64,000 nt of DNA. Origin: Methanobacterium sp. BRmetb2 (lineage in GTDB: Archaea; Methanobacteriota; Methanobacteria; Methanobacteriales; Methanobacteriaceae). This document shows, piece after piece, positions 18,582-27,824 of the stretch. The DNA is taken from the NCBI GenBank assembly GCA_003491285.1, contig CP022705.1, positions 1,113,501 through 1,177,500 of the forward strand. Direction: 5' to 3'. Each line of letters opens with the position of its first letter. The stretch's first letter is position 1. The notes under the pieces are model-generated. The model saw only the letters and a list, made by a program, of their open reading frames with translations. It was not told the origin of the DNA and did no database searches. A program made the translations under genes and the position numbers.

Positions 18582-19631
18582 ATGATTATGAAAATTTTAG
18601 CAGTGGATATAGGCGTGGGTACTCAGGACATATTACTATATGATTCTAACGAAAATATAGAAAATTCTATTAAACTTGTTCTTCCTTCACCAACTCAGAT
18701 AGTAGGACGTAAAATTAGGGATTCTAAGGATAATCTTTTAATAACTGGCGAAACTATGGGCGGCGGTCCTATAAACAGAGCTATCAAGGAAAAAATTCAG
18801 ATGGGCCGTAAGATTGTAATGACAGAAAATGCTGCCAGGACAGTTAGGGATGATCTAAGCAGAGTTGCAGCTTATGGTATTGAAATAATATCTGAAGATC
18901 CTAATATAATGAATAATGAGCAATATTCTGATTTTGAAAAAATAGAATTAAAAGATGTAGACCTGGTTGCAATAGAAAAAGCATTGAAAGAGTTTAATGT
19001 TAAACTGGAATTCGATTTTTTAGGAGTTGCAGTTCAAGATCATGGTTTCATGGAAGGAATGGGTGATAGAAACTTCAGATTCATGAAAATAAAAGAAAAA
19101 TTGAATATTCCGCGAAAATCTGAAGAATTTTCCTATTACAATACTGTTCCCGACTATTTTACTCGTATGAATGCAGTTTTAAGATCCCTCAAACAATATA
19201 ATGTGATGGTAATGGATTCTAAGTTTGCTTCTATTTGTGGGGCAACCTGTGATGATTATGTTAAAAAATTGGGCAAATTCGTGGCTATGGATGTTGGAAA
19301 TGGGCATACCCTTGCTGCAGCCTTTGATGGGGAAAAAATTGTAGGGTTGTTTGAACATCATACCTCTTCTTTAAATAAGGACAAAATTGAGTTATATGTG
19401 AAAAAACTTGTTAATGGATCTTTGACTCATGAAGAAATTCATGAAGACGGTGGACATGGAGCTTGGGTGCTGGAAACAATAGAAAACTTTGAATGTATAG
19501 TAGCCACTGGGCCTCAGCGAAGATTATTGAATCAAACAAAATATAATGTTTATCATGCGGCTCCTGCAGGCGATGTAATGATGACTGGCCCATTAGGGTT
19601 AATAAAGACTATAAAAACATTAGTGGAGTAA
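18582..19631 (+). CDS. DUF1786 family protein
   Basis: A 349-residue protein starting with ILAVDIGVGTQDILLYD, a phosphate-1-like motif of the actin/Hsp70/sugar-kinase fold. A second nucleotide-binding-type motif, VAMDVGNGHTLAAAFDG, occurs near residue 230. These are hallmarks of DUF1786, once labelled a putative pyruvate formate-lyase activating protein without biochemical support; it has no radical-SAM CxxxCxxC motif. Two ATGs (18582, 18588) are possible and neither has a Shine-Dalgarno sequence, so the transcript may be leaderless. It is followed 36 bases later by a PHP-domain gene, probably in the same operon. The actual activity is unknown. Confidence 0.8.
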   Translation: MIMKILAVDIGVGTQDILLYDSNENIENSIKLVLPSPTQIVGRKIRDSKDNLLITGETMGGGPINRAIKEKIQMGRKIVMTENAARTVRDDLSRVAAYGIEIISEDPNIMNNEQYSDFEKIELKDVDLVAIEKALKEFNVKLEFDFLGVAVQDHGFMEGMGDRNFRFMKIKEKLNIPRKSEEFSYYNTVPDYFTRMNAVLRSLKQYNVMVMDSKFASICGATCDDYVKKLGKFVAMDVGNGHTLAAAFDGEKIVGLFEHHTSSLNKDKIELYVKKLVNGSLTHEEIHEDGGHGAWVLETIENFECIVATGPQRRLLNQTKYNVYHAAPAGDVMMTGPLGLIKTIKTLVE

Positions 19632-19667
19632 TTAAATTATATTTCAACTTGTTATAATGGTGATTTT

Positions 19668-20315
19668 ATGATTATTGACCCTCATATTCACAGTATTTAT
19701 TCTGGTGACGCCACGGAAACACCTCAAGAAATAGTTAAAAAAGCAATGGATATTGGACTGGATGCCATAGCCATAGCAGACCATAATACACTGAAAGGAT
19801 CTATGGTGGCTTTAAATGAATTTAAAAATTTAGAAGAATTTGTAATAATTCCAGCAATGGAGATAAGTTCCAGTAAAGGTCATATAGTGGCCCTGGGCAT
19901 AAATGAAGAGATAAAGAAAGGATTATCTCCAGAAGAAACCATCCATCTTATTAGGGAATCTGGAGGAATAGCGATAATACCTCATCCTTTTGTAAAATAT
20001 AGGGATGGATTGTGTGAATATGTTAATAATCTGGATATTGATGCCATTGAAACCTTAAATTCCCGTTATATATTTGGTTATTCTAACTGGAGGGCCAAAA
20101 AACTGGCAGAAGATAGAAATATTCCTGAGATTGGTTCTAGCGATGCACATTTTTTAGGAGGTATTGGTAGTTGCGTGACTGACGTTGAAGCAGATTTTAC
20201 AGTCGAGAGTATTTTAAAGGGAATTTTAGATGGAAAGACTTCAGTTTTTGGTAGTAGAACTCCTTTACCCCTGATTCTAAAAGAAGTTATAAACAAGAAA
20301 ATTAAAAAGTTATAA
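19668..20315 (+). CDS. PHP-domain metal-dependent phosphoesterase
   Basis: A 215-residue PHP protein. The metal-binding motifs are in order: DPHIHSIYSGD at residue 4, IAIADHNTLKG near residue 34, an AMEISSSKGHIVALG segment near residue 63, IIPHPFVKY near residue 104 and GSSDAHFLG near residue 155. PHP enzymes hydrolyse phosphoesters such as histidinol phosphate or small nucleotides; the substrate here is unknown. GGTGATTTT precedes the ATG. It probably shares a transcript with the DUF1786 gene. Confidence 0.88.
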   Translation: MIIDPHIHSIYSGDATETPQEIVKKAMDIGLDAIAIADHNTLKGSMVALNEFKNLEEFVIIPAMEISSSKGHIVALGINEEIKKGLSPEETIHLIRESGGIAIIPHPFVKYRDGLCEYVNNLDIDAIETLNSRYIFGYSNWRAKKLAEDRNIPEIGSSDAHFLGGIGSCVTDVEADFTVESILKGILDGKTSVFGSRTPLPLILKEVINKKIKKL

Positions 20316-20474
20316 TTTCTTTTTTCCAATCTTCTAATTTATACATTTAATTTGGTTAAACATTAAAATTTTCCATATGACTTCTTTTCCTTACTTAAGA
20401 TTGATTATTAAATTATTCTGATTTTTTGCACTTTATCCCATAAGCTTAAATCATTAAAATCTATAGTAACCTTC

Positions 20475-21257
20475 ATGATTTTAGATTTTATCAGAGAGTA
20501 TATAATTTATCTAGAACCGGGATACAACTTATTAAATACTATTATCTTTGGTATAATATTGGGATTAGTCATAATATTAATAATTAAAATGTTTAAGTAT
20601 ATTAAAAAGGATCCTAAAGATCTTTTGATTCCTTTAATCCCTTTTATATTCTTCGGTTCCAGTACACGGGCTTTAGTGGATAATGGAATATATCCTCTCA
20701 CTTATTTGCTGGTAACTCCTGGTATATACATTTTAACCGGAGTTTTAGCCATATTGACTCTTTTAGGATCAGTCTATATTGAAAAAAAGACAAATTTTGA
20801 TTATAAATATTTAATATTAGGGGTTGGATTGGTTATATGTATTCCAAATATTTTAAGAATACCTTCAATTGATTTAAATGCATTTTTATTAGTTTTAGGA
20901 TTATGGGCGCTATTTTCTTCTATTTTTATAATATTACGGAAAAAATGGGATATCCTGAACAGTAAAATTAATTTAAGCGTGATATCAGCCCATCTTTTTG
21001 ACGCTAGTTCCACTTTCGTGGCAGTGGACCTTTATGGTTATAGTGAACAGCATGTACTACCCAATGCACTTACCAATTTAACTGGAACGGCCTTTGTTAT
21101 GTACCCATTAAAAATTGCTGTAATATTAGCAGCATTATATGTTATAGACTTATATGTTGAAGATCGAACGATTAAAAACATGTTGAAGCTGGCTATATTT
21201 ATTTTAGGACTAGCACCTGGGCTTAGAAATTTTTTAAGCCTGTGTATTGCAGTTTAA
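20475..21257 (+). CDS. DUF63 family membrane protein
   Basis: A 260-residue integral membrane protein with about seven hydrophobic segments. Polar motifs in or near the membrane, STRALVDNGIYPLTYLL near residue 63 and HLFDASSTFVAVDLYGY near residue 173, are the conserved core of DUF63. This archaeal family has unknown function; the His/Asp motifs suggest a metal site or intramembrane enzyme, which is inference. No clear ribosome site precedes the ATG. It ends about 120 bases before leuA. Confidence 0.8.
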   Translation: MILDFIREYIIYLEPGYNLLNTIIFGIILGLVIILIIKMFKYIKKDPKDLLIPLIPFIFFGSSTRALVDNGIYPLTYLLVTPGIYILTGVLAILTLLGSVYIEKKTNFDYKYLILGVGLVICIPNILRIPSIDLNAFLLVLGLWALFSSIFIILRKKWDILNSKINLSVISAHLFDASSTFVAVDLYGYSEQHVLPNALTNLTGTAFVMYPLKIAVILAALYVIDLYVEDRTIKNMLKLAIFILGLAPGLRNFLSLCIAV

Positions 21258-21314
21258 TTTTTCCCAATATTTTTAAGCATTCATTTTATAATATTTATTA
21301 TAAAAAAATTTAAG

Positions 21315-21380
21315 ATGAGCCTCTTGTATTTAAGAGGATACCTTAATAAGATATTTGCCAAACCAAAAAGAGGTTTTTTT
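21315..21380 (+). promoter_or_regulatory. leuA leader with competing anti-Shine-Dalgarno element
   Basis: CCTCTT (21320-21325) can pair with AAGAGG at 21332-21337, forming a local hairpin. It can also pair with the identical AAGAGG at 21368-21373, which is the leuA ribosome site. Two exclusive structures are therefore possible, one exposing and one hiding the ribosome site. The same stretch is an in-frame N-terminal extension of leuA beginning at ATG 21315 with Leu-rich codons (MSLLYLRGYL). A regulatory role is inference. Confidence 0.35.
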
Positions 21381-22898
21381 ATGTACATAGATAAAGTAAA
21401 AAAAGCCATGAATCCACCAAATTCAGTTAAAATATTTGATACAACACTAAGAGATGGTGAACAAACGCCAGGGGTTGCGTTAACTGTAGACGAAAAGATA
21501 AGGATTACTAATAAATTGGATAGCTTAGGGATTAATGTTATAGAAGTAGGTTTTCCTGCAGCTTCTGAAGGAGAGCGTGAATCAACACGTAAAATATTAG
21601 GACTGGGAATTGATGCTCAGATTTGTGGTTTGGCAAGGGTATTAATTCCAGATTTAGATGCGGCAATTGATTGTGACGTTGATTATATTCACACATTCAT
21701 AGGAACATCTCCACTGCACAGGAGATACAAGCTTAAAATGAGTAAAGAAGAAATTCTCTCAAAATCTGTTGATGCAGTAGATTACATAAAAGATCATGGG
21801 ATTACAGCAGAATTTTCTGCAGAAGATGCCACCAGAACTGAATTTCAATATCTAAAAGAAATATATAGGGCTGTGGAAGATGCTGGAGTCGATGTTATTA
21901 ATGTACCAGATACAGTGGGAGTAATGATACCTTCCTCTATGAAATGGTTAATAAATGAACTTAAAAAAGACTTAAAGATTCCAATAAGTGTGCACTGCCA
22001 TGACGACTTTGGACTGGCGGTAGCTAACTCATTAATGGCAGTTGAAGCTGGTGCCCAGCAAGTACATGCCACCATAAATGGCTTAGGTGAAAGGGCTGGA
22101 AATGCTTCCTTAGAAGAGGTGGTTATGGCTTTAACTGTGGAATATGGAATTGAAACCAGTATAAATACTAAATTATTGGTCAATACTTCAGAATTTGTTT
22201 CCAGAATCACAGGGGTTAAAATGCCACCAAACAAGGCCATTGTGGGCGAAAATGCTTTTGCTCACGAGGCAGGGATACATGTGCATGGTGTACTGGAAAA
22301 AGCCGAAACATATGAACCTATTACTCCTGAAATGGTAGGCCATACTCGTAGAATTGTTTTAGGTAAACATACTGGTGCCAAGGCTCTTAAATCTAAACTT
22401 GATGACTATGGTATTGATATGGATGAAAATCAATTTTGCAAAGTCTTTGATCAAGTAAAGAATCTGGGTGATAAGGGTAAAATGGTCACTGATGCTGATT
22501 TAAAGGCTATTGCTGAAAGTATTTTAGGCAAAGCTAAAGATGAAATTGTGAGACTGGAAGGTTTTGCTGTGATGACTGGTGAAAATGTGATGCCCACGGC
22601 CACTGTAAAGCTTAAAATCAACAACGAACTTAAAACTGCTTCTAAAACAGGGGTTGGACCGGTAGATGCGGCTATTAATGCGATTCAAAGTGTTGTTAGT
22701 GATACTGCAGATATAGAACTTTTAGAGTATAATATAGAAGCTATAACTGGTGGTACTAATGCTTTGGCAGAGGTTTTTGTGGTTATGGGTGATAAAAATG
22801 GCAATAAGGCCACTGGAAGATCCACCCGTGAAGATATAGTAATGTCCAGTGTAGAAGCTGTTTTGGATGCTATCAATAAAATATTAATTTTGAGATGA
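21381..22898 (+). CDS. leuA: 2-isopropylmalate synthase
   Basis: LeuA condenses acetyl-CoA with 2-oxoisovalerate in leucine synthesis. The catalytic barrel shows FDTTLRDGEQTPG near residue 18, the metal-binding HCHDDFGLAVANSL near residue 207 and the GLGERAGNASLEE motif. The C-terminal ~125 residues are the LeuA allosteric domain, which favours LeuA over the shorter homocitrate synthases AksA/NifV. Citramalate synthase CimA has a similar layout and cannot be fully excluded. The ATG at 21381 is chosen because AAGAGG lies seven bases upstream and the N terminus fits the family. An in-frame ATG at 21315 would add 22 residues. It appears to be transcribed alone. Confidence 0.88.
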   Translation: MYIDKVKKAMNPPNSVKIFDTTLRDGEQTPGVALTVDEKIRITNKLDSLGINVIEVGFPAASEGERESTRKILGLGIDAQICGLARVLIPDLDAAIDCDVDYIHTFIGTSPLHRRYKLKMSKEEILSKSVDAVDYIKDHGITAEFSAEDATRTEFQYLKEIYRAVEDAGVDVINVPDTVGVMIPSSMKWLINELKKDLKIPISVHCHDDFGLAVANSLMAVEAGAQQVHATINGLGERAGNASLEEVVMALTVEYGIETSINTKLLVNTSEFVSRITGVKMPPNKAIVGENAFAHEAGIHVHGVLEKAETYEPITPEMVGHTRRIVLGKHTGAKALKSKLDDYGIDMDENQFCKVFDQVKNLGDKGKMVTDADLKAIAESILGKAKDEIVRLEGFAVMTGENVMPTATVKLKINNELKTASKTGVGPVDAAINAIQSVVSDTADIELLEYNIEAITGGTNALAEVFVVMGDKNGNKATGRSTREDIVMSSVEAVLDAINKILILR

Positions 22899-23228
22899 TT
22901 TTTTATTTATTATCCATTTTAATATCAAATCTTTACTATTTTAAATGGAATTAATTTTTTAATTAGGTTAGTGTTTCTAATTGTGCGCATGATGTTAGAG
23001 TAGAATATGCAAACCTTAAATTATATATATCTACGTGACGAATTAAATTATTGTATAGTAAATAACTTAGAATTGACTTGATAAAGAGTAGTTTACACGC
23101 ATATTACATGTTAATTCTTTAATAAGGCTCTAAAATTACTTTAAATTTATTCCTATTTGTACTAATTAGTGAATAAATTCCTTTAATATTTACTTTAGGA
23201 GGGATTATTTACTAGGAGAGGGGGACTT
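22899..23228 (+). other. Intergenic region leuA / sensor kinase cluster
   Basis: A T-rich tract directly after the leuA stop may end transcription. AAATTATATATATC at 23018-23031 is a good TATA-like box and would start the kinase-cluster transcript near 23055, leaving a leader of about 170 bases. GGAGAGGGGG before 23229 is the ribosome site of the first kinase. No small ORF or structured RNA is evident. Confidence 0.4.
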
Positions 23229-24773
23229 ATGGGTGATAAACTCAATATCCTTATACTTGAAGATGTTGCTTTAGATGCTGAACTAATCGAATATGAACTG
23301 CGTAGAGAAAAAATAAACTTTTCATCAGTAATAGTTGAAACAGAAGAAGATTTTACTGATGCTCTTACTAATTTTAATCCAGATATTATACTAGCTGATC
23401 ATTCACTTCCTACTTTTGATGGTTTATCTGCTTTGAAAATTACAAAAAAATTATCTCCAGAGATCCCTTTTATTTTCGTCAGTGGTAAAATAGGGGAAGA
23501 ATTTGCAGTTGAAGTTTTAAAAGAAGGAGCAACAGATTATGTTCTAAAAAATAATCTTTCAAAGCTAGTTCCTGCACTTCAAAGAGCATTTAAGGAGACA
23601 AAAGAGCAATCAGAACGTAAAAATGTTGAAAATACTCTTAAAAAAAGAGATGAACAGCTGCGTCTTATTACAGATAATATGTTGGATATAGTTGTTCACA
23701 TTGATTCTGACGGTTTTATTCATTATTTAAGCCCATCTGTAAAAACAGTTCTGGGCTATAATCCTGAGGAAATTTTAGGTTTAAAAATTTCTGAATTAAA
23801 GAAATTTGTTCATCCTGAAGATTTTCCAACAGTTAAAACCGGTTTTGAACAGGTTTTTACCAATAATACTTCTATTGTAGAATATCGTTGTCAAAATGTT
23901 AATGGAAACTACTTGTGGTTGGAGGCAATTGGAAATGTTTTGGCCAGTAATTCCCAAAAGTTAAGGGGCGCTGTTTTCGTGATTAGAAATATAAATGATA
24001 GAAAAATTGCTGAAAATAAGTTAAAACAATATCATGATGAACTGGAAAAAATGGTTACAGAAAGAACAGCAGAATTGGAAACCATTAACAAGGAACTTGA
24101 ATCATTTAGTTACTCTGTTTCTCACGATTTAAGAGCTCCGTTGAGAAGAATAGACGGATTTAGTCAGGCACTTCTAGAAGATTATAGTGATAAAATGGAT
24201 GAACAAGGTCTTTATTATCTCAATAGGATGAGAATAGCCAGTCAACGTATGGCTCAGCTCATTGATGATCTTTTAGAACTTTCAAGATTGAGCCGCACTA
24301 CTATTAAAATTGAAGATGTTAATCTGAGCTCCATGGCCAAAAACATCGCCAATGAATTAAAAACTAACCATCCTCAAAGAGATGTAAACTTTATAATTGG
24401 GGATAATATCATGGTTAAAGGCGATCCCCGCCTCTTCCAGATATTGATGGAAAATTTATTAGATAATGCATGGAAATTCACCAGCAATAAAAGGGAGAGT
24501 ATTATTAATTTTGGCTTTCAGGACGATAATGGAAGATTAACTTATTTTGTAAAAGACAATGGTTGCGGTTTTAACATGGAAGAATCTGAGAAGATATTCA
24601 AACCATTTAAACGTCTCAATTCTGAAAATAAATTTCCAGGTAGTGGTATAGGTCTAGCTACAGTACAGCGCATAGTGGCTAAACATGGAGGCGTTATTTG
24701 GGCTCAAGGAGAAATCGGCATTGGTTCAACATTTTATTTTACCCTTAATCCCAAAGGTGATGGACGTGAATAA
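23229..24773 (+). CDS. Hybrid receiver-PAS-histidine kinase
   Basis: A 514-residue soluble protein. An N-terminal receiver (~1-125) has the phospho-acceptor Asp in ILADHSLPTFDGL and the conserved FVSGKIGEE. A PAS domain (~135-265) with HPEDF is followed by a coiled coil. The HisKA domain has its His in FSYSVSHDLRAPLRRIDGFS (~300), and the HATPase has LMENLLDNAWKFT, KDNGCGFNM and GSGIGLATVQRI. The receiver is at the N terminus, so the protein may accept phosphate from another kinase and then signal onward. It overlaps the next receiver gene by 14 bases and heads a four-gene signalling cluster. Confidence 0.92.
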   Translation: MGDKLNILILEDVALDAELIEYELRREKINFSSVIVETEEDFTDALTNFNPDIILADHSLPTFDGLSALKITKKLSPEIPFIFVSGKIGEEFAVEVLKEGATDYVLKNNLSKLVPALQRAFKETKEQSERKNVENTLKKRDEQLRLITDNMLDIVVHIDSDGFIHYLSPSVKTVLGYNPEEILGLKISELKKFVHPEDFPTVKTGFEQVFTNNTSIVEYRCQNVNGNYLWLEAIGNVLASNSQKLRGAVFVIRNINDRKIAENKLKQYHDELEKMVTERTAELETINKELESFSYSVSHDLRAPLRRIDGFSQALLEDYSDKMDEQGLYYLNRMRIASQRMAQLIDDLLELSRLSRTTIKIEDVNLSSMAKNIANELKTNHPQRDVNFIIGDNIMVKGDPRLFQILMENLLDNAWKFTSNKRESIINFGFQDDNGRLTYFVKDNGCGFNMEESEKIFKPFKRLNSENKFPGSGIGLATVQRIVAKHGGVIWAQGEIGIGSTFYFTLNPKGDGRE

Positions 24774-25215
24774 AAATTTAAGAACAATACTTTTAGTTGA
24801 AGATGATCCTGATGATGTAAATTTAACTATACGTGCTTTGAACAAGTCTAAAATAGAAAACGAGATTGTGGTAGCTAACGATGGATTTGATGCACTAAAT
24901 TATCTTTTTGGAGAGGGAAAATACGCTGATAGGGATTCAAGTAAAATTCCGGCAATAATACTCCTTGATCTAAAATTACCTAAACTGGACGGGATTGAAG
25001 TCCTAAAAAGGTTAAGGTCTAATGAAAAAACTAAAAATGCGACAGTTATAATTTTAACCTCTTCTAAAGAGACTGAAGATATATTGACTTGTTATAAATT
25101 TTGTGCTAATAGTTACATCCAAAAACCCGTTGATTTCAACCGTTTCATGGAAACAATATGGATTGTAGGTACGTATTGGTTAAATTTTAATGAAAATGCA
25201 CCTTCAGGAGGATAA
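24760..25215 (+). CDS. Stand-alone response regulator receiver
   Basis: A ~151-residue single receiver domain of the Rcp1/phytochrome-associated type. It has the acidic pocket LLVEDDPDDVN, the phospho-acceptor Asp in IILLDLKLPKLDGIEVL, ILTSSKE and the Lys in YIQKPVDFNRF. There is no output domain, so it probably acts through protein contacts or as a phosphotransfer intermediate. The ATG at 24760 overlaps the end of the hybrid kinase gene; a GTG at 24766 is also possible. The longer open frame upstream merely reads the kinase gene in another frame. The next gene starts five bases after its stop. Confidence 0.9.
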   Translation: MDVNKNLRTILLVEDDPDDVNLTIRALNKSKIENEIVVANDGFDALNYLFGEGKYADRDSSKIPAIILLDLKLPKLDGIEVLKRLRSNEKTKNATVIILTSSKETEDILTCYKFCANSYIQKPVDFNRFMETIWIVGTYWLNFNENAPSGG

Positions 25216-25219
25216 ACTG

Positions 25220-26617
25220 TTGAATTCTCCTATTAAAATTTTGATTGTTGATGATTCTAAAGACGATACCGAACTAATTGTTAGAAAACTAAGACATAAT
25301 CATCATGATTTAATTTATAAAAGAGTTGAAACTGAAAAATCCATGAAAAGTTGTTTGAAACATGGATCATGGGATATAGTAATTTGTGATTATGTAATAC
25401 CTGGTTTTGGAGGTTTGCAGGCCCTGAAAATTTCGAAAATTATTGATGTGGATCTGCCAGTTATAATTGTTTCTGGAAAAATTGGGGAAGAAGTAGCAGT
25501 AGAGGCTATGAAAGCAGGGGCCCAAGATTACTTACTAAAAGATAATCTTTCAAGATTGGCACCTGCAATTGAAAGAGAGATTAATGAGTTTAAAACCAGG
25601 AAAAGACAGAAAATTGCTCTTAAAAAATCTGAAAGTATTTATAAAACTATTTTTGAAAATACTGGTACTGCAACAGCAATTATAAATGAAAATATGTACA
25701 TTGAAATGGTAAATACTGGGTTTGAGACTATATCTGGTTGTAAGAAGGGCGAAATTGAGGATAAAATAAAATTCACAGATTTTACACTTGAAAAAGATAA
25801 GAAGATTCTTAAAAATTTATTATCATCTACACGAATTAATTCAAAACAGGCACCTCAAAACTTTGAAACCAAATTCAGGGATTCACGGGGCAAAACTAAA
25901 GATATTTTAATGACTTTAGCAGTTATTCCCGGCACTAAGAAAATTTTAACATCAATTTTAGATATAACTGATAGAAAGATTGTAGAAGATCAAATTATCG
26001 CTGCTTTAAATGAAAAAGAAATACTTTTAAAGGAAATTCATCATCGTGTTAAAAATAATTTACAGATTATATCCAGTCTTCTTAGACTTCAATCAAGGTA
26101 TATAAACGATGAAAAGGTAGCTGAAATTCTTAACGATAGCCAAAATAGGGTAAAATCTATGGGAATGGTTCATGAAAAACTTTATCAATCTGATGATCTT
26201 TCTAAAGTTGATTTAGAAGAATATGTTAACAATTTGGCAGTTGAACTTTTCAGGTCCTATGGAAAAAGTATTCGTAAGATCAAATTAAGGGTGGATGTGT
26301 GTAAGATTTTAATGGATGCCGATGCGACCATAAACTTTGGCTTAATTATAAATGAATTATTGTCTAATTCGTTGAAACATGCGTTTCCAAGTGATTTAGA
26401 AGGTGAAATAATTGTTGAATTTTATCAGAGTCCAAATGGTAATTATATTCTAAAAATTGGCGATAATGGAATTGGTTTACCTTCAGACTTTGATCTTTCA
26501 AAATCAAACTCATTAGGGATGCGTTTGGTAAATAATTTGTGCAATCAATTAAATGGTGAGATGGAAATTATTCGGGATAATGGAACAATGTTCCATATAA
26601 AATTCGAAAGTCTATAA
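25220..26617 (+). CDS. Hybrid receiver-PAS-HisKA_2 histidine kinase
   Basis: The TTG at 25220 is chosen because AGGAGG lies eight bases upstream and just inside the previous gene. The product has ~465 residues: an N-terminal receiver with the Asp in IVICDYVIPGFGG and VSGKIGEEVAVEAMKAGAQD, a PAS domain (~145-265), a HisKA_2 domain with LKEIHHRVKNNLQIISSLLR (~285), and an HATPase with IINELLSNSLKHAFP and GDNGIGLPSDF. The kinase half closely resembles that of the large membrane kinase at 15-18 kb, including the PAS motif IFENTGTAT, so the two are paralogues. It probably forms a phosphorelay with its neighbours. Confidence 0.9.
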   Translation: MNSPIKILIVDDSKDDTELIVRKLRHNHHDLIYKRVETEKSMKSCLKHGSWDIVICDYVIPGFGGLQALKISKIIDVDLPVIIVSGKIGEEVAVEAMKAGAQDYLLKDNLSRLAPAIEREINEFKTRKRQKIALKKSESIYKTIFENTGTATAIINENMYIEMVNTGFETISGCKKGEIEDKIKFTDFTLEKDKKILKNLLSSTRINSKQAPQNFETKFRDSRGKTKDILMTLAVIPGTKKILTSILDITDRKIVEDQIIAALNEKEILLKEIHHRVKNNLQIISSLLRLQSRYINDEKVAEILNDSQNRVKSMGMVHEKLYQSDDLSKVDLEEYVNNLAVELFRSYGKSIRKIKLRVDVCKILMDADATINFGLIINELLSNSLKHAFPSDLEGEIIVEFYQSPNGNYILKIGDNGIGLPSDFDLSKSNSLGMRLVNNLCNQLNGEMEIIRDNGTMFHIKFESL

Positions 26618-26745
26618 CTAAAACATAAACAGTACTAATATTCAGTAATATATAAATATTTGCTGAATAAATATTTATATAAATTAAATTAATTAAATCA
26701 ATATTTCTATAGCTTATATAAAAATTAGGGATTATATAAACGGCC

Positions 26746-27573
26746 GTGGGCATAATTAATATTCAAGGGGGTAATAAAATACCTAACCCAAAATTAATGA
26801 TAGTGGAAGATGAAAGAATAACCGCCGAGGATTTAAAGGAGGGTTTAGAGGAATTAGGTTACACAATATCTGCTGTGGTTTACTCTGGGGAGGAATCGAT
26901 TAAAAAAGCAGAAGAATTAAAACCGGATTTAATTATAATGGATATTCGATTAGAAGGGAAAATGGATGGAATAGAAGCTGCTGAATATATAAGATCTAAT
27001 CAAGGTATTCCTGTAATATACCTCTCTGCTTATTCTGATGAAGATACCATTCAAAGAGCAAAAATCACCGAACCTTCTGGTTTTATTCGTAAAAGCCCAG
27101 CCGGTTTTTTAAACAAGCCATTCGAAGAAAGTGAATTACACACAGCCATTGAAATAACTCTATACCGTGATCGGATGGAAAAACGATTGAGGGATAATGA
27201 ACGGTGGCTTAAAGCTATTTTGAATAATATTGCCGATGCAGTAATTGCTACAAATTCTAAAGGCCAGATAAAATTCATGAATCCAGTTGCAGAAGATTTA
27301 ACTGGCATTCTTCAGGAAGATGCCATTGGAAAATATTTGGTAGAAGTATTCACCATTATAAGTGAAGGACCCGGAAAACTAAGCAGTGTATTGTTAAACA
27401 ATATTTTCCAAGAAAATAGCTCCCGGCAAGTTTACATTGATCATGTTATATTACAATCTAAAAATGGAACGAAAATTCCCATTTACGGAGCTATAAATCC
27501 CATTAAAGACGACAAAGGCAGTATAATGGGTATTGTCGTTGTTTTCAGGGATATAAGTGCTTGGATTAATTAA
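26746..27573 (+). CDS. Receiver-PAS protein
   Basis: A receiver domain (LMIVEDERITAEDL, Asp in IIMDIRLEGKMDG, and FLNKPFEESEL) is followed by a PAS domain (~140-265) and then the stop. There is no kinase or DNA-binding domain, so this is a signalling adaptor or a naturally shortened kinase; no kinase remnant was seen downstream. The coordinate given uses GTG at 26746, which has no ribosome site. A strong GGGGG (26767-26771) sits seven bases before an in-frame ATA at 26779, and starting there would give the usual N terminus PNPKLMIVEDE. I consider the ATA start more likely. Confidence 0.82.
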   Translation: MGIINIQGGNKIPNPKLMIVEDERITAEDLKEGLEELGYTISAVVYSGEESIKKAEELKPDLIIMDIRLEGKMDGIEAAEYIRSNQGIPVIYLSAYSDEDTIQRAKITEPSGFIRKSPAGFLNKPFEESELHTAIEITLYRDRMEKRLRDNERWLKAILNNIADAVIATNSKGQIKFMNPVAEDLTGILQEDAIGKYLVEVFTIISEGPGKLSSVLLNNIFQENSSRQVYIDHVILQSKNGTKIPIYGAINPIKDDKGSIMGIVVVFRDISAWIN

Positions 27574-27765
27574 ATTGAATTTATTTGATGGAATTCAATC
27601 CAAAATATTTTTTAGCTAGTGAAAACACTTAATATTTTATTATAATTTGAATTTTTTCTTAAATATTATTAATCATACTTTTAATGTTTTAATACTACTT
27701 CAATGTAACAAATTGATTGTTAAAAGACAATTCTTTTGATATTATATGTGAGAAACTAATCATAA

Positions 27766-27780
27766 ACTATATATAATATT
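27766..27780 (+). promoter_or_regulatory. alba promoter TATA box
   Basis: ACTATATATAATATT matches an archaeal TATA box. It lies about 50 bases before the alba ATG and would give a ~25-base leader containing GGAGG. The remainder of the spacer from 27574 shows no gene. Confidence 0.5.
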
Positions 27781-27824
27781 GAACAACTGAAAATCATTAT
27801 AGTAATTCTTTCGGAGGTAAAGTG

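Noticed and set aside
18449..18643. 64-codon plus-strand ORF before the DUF1786 gene
   Set aside because: It overlaps the DUF1786 start in another frame, is Phe/Ile/Tyr-rich, and has no ribosome site.
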